Assembly: GCA_024278275.1 (NCBI GenBank)
Contig: JAJRTN010000030.1
Span: 1-63,256 of the forward strand
Direction of reading: 5' to 3'
Length of the DNA stretch: 63,256 bases
Source of the DNA: Candidatus Hydrogenedentota bacterium
GTDB taxonomy: Bacteria; Hydrogenedentota; Hydrogenedentia; Hydrogenedentales; JAJRTN01
The notes under the pieces are model-generated. The model saw nothing but the letters and a program-made list of their open reading frames with translations, did no database searches and was not told where the DNA came from. Below are positions 61,664-63,256 of this stretch, piece after piece (positions within the stretch are counted from its first letter, which is position 1; every line of letters starts with the position of its first letter). The translations under genes were made by a program, and so were the position numbers.

Positions 61664-62992
61664 TCAGACCGGCCGCACGGTCTTGCCCACGCCGTAAACA
61701 TGCACCGCGTTGTTGTGGAGCATGTCCGTGGCGGCCCGGCGCTGCCGCGCGGTATCCACGCCAAAGCTCTGGGCATCGAGGGCTTGGGCCAGGATTTCGC
61801 GGGTGAAGCGGCTCGAGCCCACGGCCATCTCGATGGAGGTGGCGTCGTGGGCCAGCATGATCTTGTGGGTGGGCACGTAGTTGAGCCAGGTGTTGAACGA
61901 TTTACGCAGGAATTGCGGGCTGAGCACGGGCTGCCAGCAGGTGTCGATGTACATGTTGGGGACATGCTTGGCCAGCCACCCCGCCTCGTCAATAAAGGGC
62001 CAGCAGTGGAGCATGACGATCTTCATGCGGGGGTAACGCCGTGCCAGGGCCTCCAGGGGCATGGGGGAGGACTCCAGGAGGTTGTGGGTGCCCACGTGTA
62101 CCTGGTGGGGCCAGCCGCGTTCGTGGGCCTGTGTGCAGCACTCGTGCATGACCCAGTCCTGGAAGCGCTTCACCTCGTCCGGCGCAAGGTCGCCACGCCA
62201 CTTCACCGCGGCGTCGTCCACCGCGTCAAAGCGCAGTGGACGCGAGTAGGCCTGCAATTGTTTGATGCCCGTCGTATTCCCTTCGGCGGCGACATCGAAG
62301 AGCTTTGTGATAAAGGCGCGCCATGTGGCGGCATCGGAAGGGTCCACACCCGCGATATGGGCCAGGACGTCCCGACGCGGGCTGTCCCGCTTCCACAGGT
62401 CCATGAACGGATCGACGCGCATGATGGTGTGCGTAAAGGCCCGCTCAATGGCCGCCTCCTCGGGGGTTGCTTCGCGCACGTAGAACTCGGGATGGACCGG
62501 CCGAATGAGCGCGCTGAAGCGGGCCTGCTCCATGGCCCGCTCGTACCACGAGAAAAGGTCGCGGTAGCATTTTCCCACCGCTTGGTCCGCCGCCCGCCAA
62601 TCCGCCAAGGCTAGGGTTGCAATATCGATGCCGTGGAGAAAAAGCAGCCCCCGACGGGTACACTGAAAGACGCCCGTGAAGACCTGCCGTTCGAGGTGGG
62701 GACGGATGGCGGAGAAGGCCGTCTTGGGATCCTGGTCCCACCACGCGCCGAAATCCGGCGCGCCCCGATCCTTGCCCAGGGCCAGGGGATTGACCCCGGT
62801 CGCGCCCATCCACCCAGCGAAGTAAGGGTCGAGCACCAGGTCCCAGATACGCACCGTCCGCGTGGGCACGGCGCCCGCTTCGGTGTCGGCGCGAAACCCG
62901 TTCTCCTTCGGCGCCGGACCGATGGCAGCGATGCTGCCCCAGTGTTCATGGGAGCAGAAGTTGGGAAGGTCGTCCATGCCGAGTCGCTTCAT
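61664..62992 (-). CDS. Amidohydrolase-superfamily protein (uronate-isomerase-like)
   Basis: A 442-residue metal-dependent hydrolase-fold protein. HEH (15-17) at the N-terminus, His in QVHVGTHNLLES, His in VMLHCWPF and Asp in MLAHDATSIEM give the metal site in the expected order. The overall pattern, with long insertions and many Trp, resembles uronate isomerase and amidohydrolase_2 proteins. Substrate not clear. Convergent with the putative glycoside hydrolase (13-bp gap), so a joint role in sugar-acid use is possible. The ribosome-binding site before the ATG is weak. Confidence 0.8.
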   Translation of the reverse strand: MKRLGMDDLPNFCSHEHWGSIAAIGPAPKENGFRADTEAGAVPTRTVRIWDLVLDPYFAGWMGATGVNPLALGKDRGAPDFGAWWDQDPKTAFSAIRPHLERQVFTGVFQCTRRGLLFLHGIDIATLALADWRAADQAVGKCYRDLFSWYERAMEQARFSALIRPVHPEFYVREATPEEAAIERAFTHTIMRVDPFMDLWKRDSPRRDVLAHIAGVDPSDAATWRAFITKLFDVAAEGNTTGIKQLQAYSRPLRFDAVDDAAVKWRGDLAPDEVKRFQDWVMHECCTQAHERGWPHQVHVGTHNLLESSPMPLEALARRYPRMKIVMLHCWPFIDEAGWLAKHVPNMYIDTCWQPVLSPQFLRKSFNTWLNYVPTHKIMLAHDATSIEMAVGSSRFTREILAQALDAQSFGVDTARQRRAATDMLHNNAVHVYGVGKTVRPV

Positions 62993-63037
62993 GGTGTGTT
63001 CTTTCGGGGTCAGGTCGCGGAACGTATATATTCGGAG

Positions 63038-63118
63038 GCTATTGCGAAATAAAGGTTGTTTTTTACGTACCCTCCGTGGGACCGCACTTGGTCCCGCTAT
63101 CCTGTATGTTGCGGTTAA
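63038..63118 (-). repeat. MITE-like element (family 2), truncated by an insertion sequence
   Basis: GGCTATTGCGAAATAAAGG start, GGGACCGCACTTGGTCCC hairpin and TCCTGTATGTTGCGGTT, as in the reverse of the 23061 copy. It stops at GTTAAG, in the middle of the inner hairpin, where the IS begins. Confidence 0.7.
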
Positions 63119-63256
63119 GAGGGTGTTTGCAAAGGCCCTATGCCTTTGGGTGGGGCAACCTTTTGCTCATGAGGTTTATCATGGCGATGAGCACCATGGC
63201 TTCGCTGTTCTCGGTCAATTGCTCATAGTCCTTTGAGAGCCTTCGGTATCTGCCGA
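63119..63256 (-). mobile_element. Insertion sequence end, IS5-like (runs off the window)
   Basis: The IS end starts at about 63119 (AGGGTGTTTGCAAAGGCCC) inside a family 2 repeat and continues past the end of the window. It carries the 3' end of a transposase gene. Only one end is visible, so type and size are uncertain. Confidence 0.6.
63138..63254 (-). CDS. Transposase, C-terminal part (IS5-like DDE), partial
   Basis: The last 38 codons of a frame entering from beyond the window. The sequence RRLSKDYEQLTENSEAMVLI followed by AMINLM is the typical C-terminal helix of IS5-like DDE transposases, which includes the family's YREK-like Glu region. The stop is TAG at 63138-63140. The rest of the gene cannot be judged. 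Confidence 0.7.
   Translation of the reverse strand, partial: GRYRRLSKDYEQLTENSEAMVLIAMINLMSKRLPHPKA

Overview
The window is 63 kb of GC-rich bacterial chromosome. It holds about 40 real protein genes on both strands, no rRNA, no tRNA that I can support, no CRISPR array and no prophage. Housekeeping genes (rpsT, alaS, rsmI, secA, sucCD, trxB, moeA, a type IV pilus pilC) are mixed with secreted or membrane carbohydrate-active and sulfatase-type proteins, regulatory-domain (PEG/CarboxypepD_reg) proteins and a Ser/Thr kinase fused to a formylglycine-generating-enzyme-like domain. This mix fits an uncultured Gram-negative, complex-carbohydrate-using bacterium from the PVC/Hydrogenedentota-like sphere. 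That placement is inference from gene style only and needs a marker-gene tree.

Layout. 0-7.5 kb (minus strand): an aldo/keto reductase-ferredoxin-CBM9-like fusion, then a marR - LplT/PlsC/acyl-ACP-synthetase fusion - lipoprotein hydrolase run. 7.8-11.2 kb: pilC, a frameshifted hypE and a small secreted protein. 11.3-17.1 kb (minus): a membrane protein built from a duplicated transporter-like module, a spermidine-synthase-like domain and TPRs; a NagD-type phosphatase; a lytic transglycosylase. 17.4-22.9 kb: two overlapping secreted regulatory-domain proteins with degenerate thioredoxin-like ends, rpsT and a beta-propeller protein. 23.2-27.6 kb: GH2 mannosidase-like enzyme and M32 carboxypeptidase. 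27.7-37.0 kb (minus): a nuclease-like DUF4268 gene between two direct repeats, alaS, rsmI, a GHMP kinase and a flippase-sulfatase fusion. 37.1-50.3 kb: moeA, trxB, a membrane amidohydrolase, a GH99-like secreted enzyme, sucCD, an LMW-phosphatase/fructosamine-kinase pair, a YpdA-type reductase with a comB broken by a stop codon, and a CE7 esterase. 50.3-63.3 kb: zinc-ribbon protein, kinase-FGE fusion, degenerate membrane sulfatase, secA, yjbQ, a putative glycoside hydrolase, an amidohydrolase and the end of an IS transposase.

The most striking non-coding feature is the density of dispersed repeats. Almost every intergenic stretch over 300 bp is built from a few families: (1) a modular element of about 250 bp with a REP-like inverted pair and three more hairpins; (2) a 65-145 bp MITE-like element bounded by TTTGCGAAA-type ends with an internal hairpin, one copy interrupted by an IS; (3) a 213-bp element with terminal inverted repeats of about 40 bp; (4) a CATTGCGAGGAGC-type repeat; (5) a repeat of about 85 bp directly after the stop codons of alaS and the DUF4268 gene. 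No mobilising enzyme for families 1-4 is visible here. Two genes are interrupted by single-base events: hypE by an extra T in a T9 run, and comB by an in-frame TAA.

I found no clearly new multi-gene system. The best leads are the modular repeats, the domain fusions, the direct-repeat-flanked nuclease-like gene and the two single-base interruptions.
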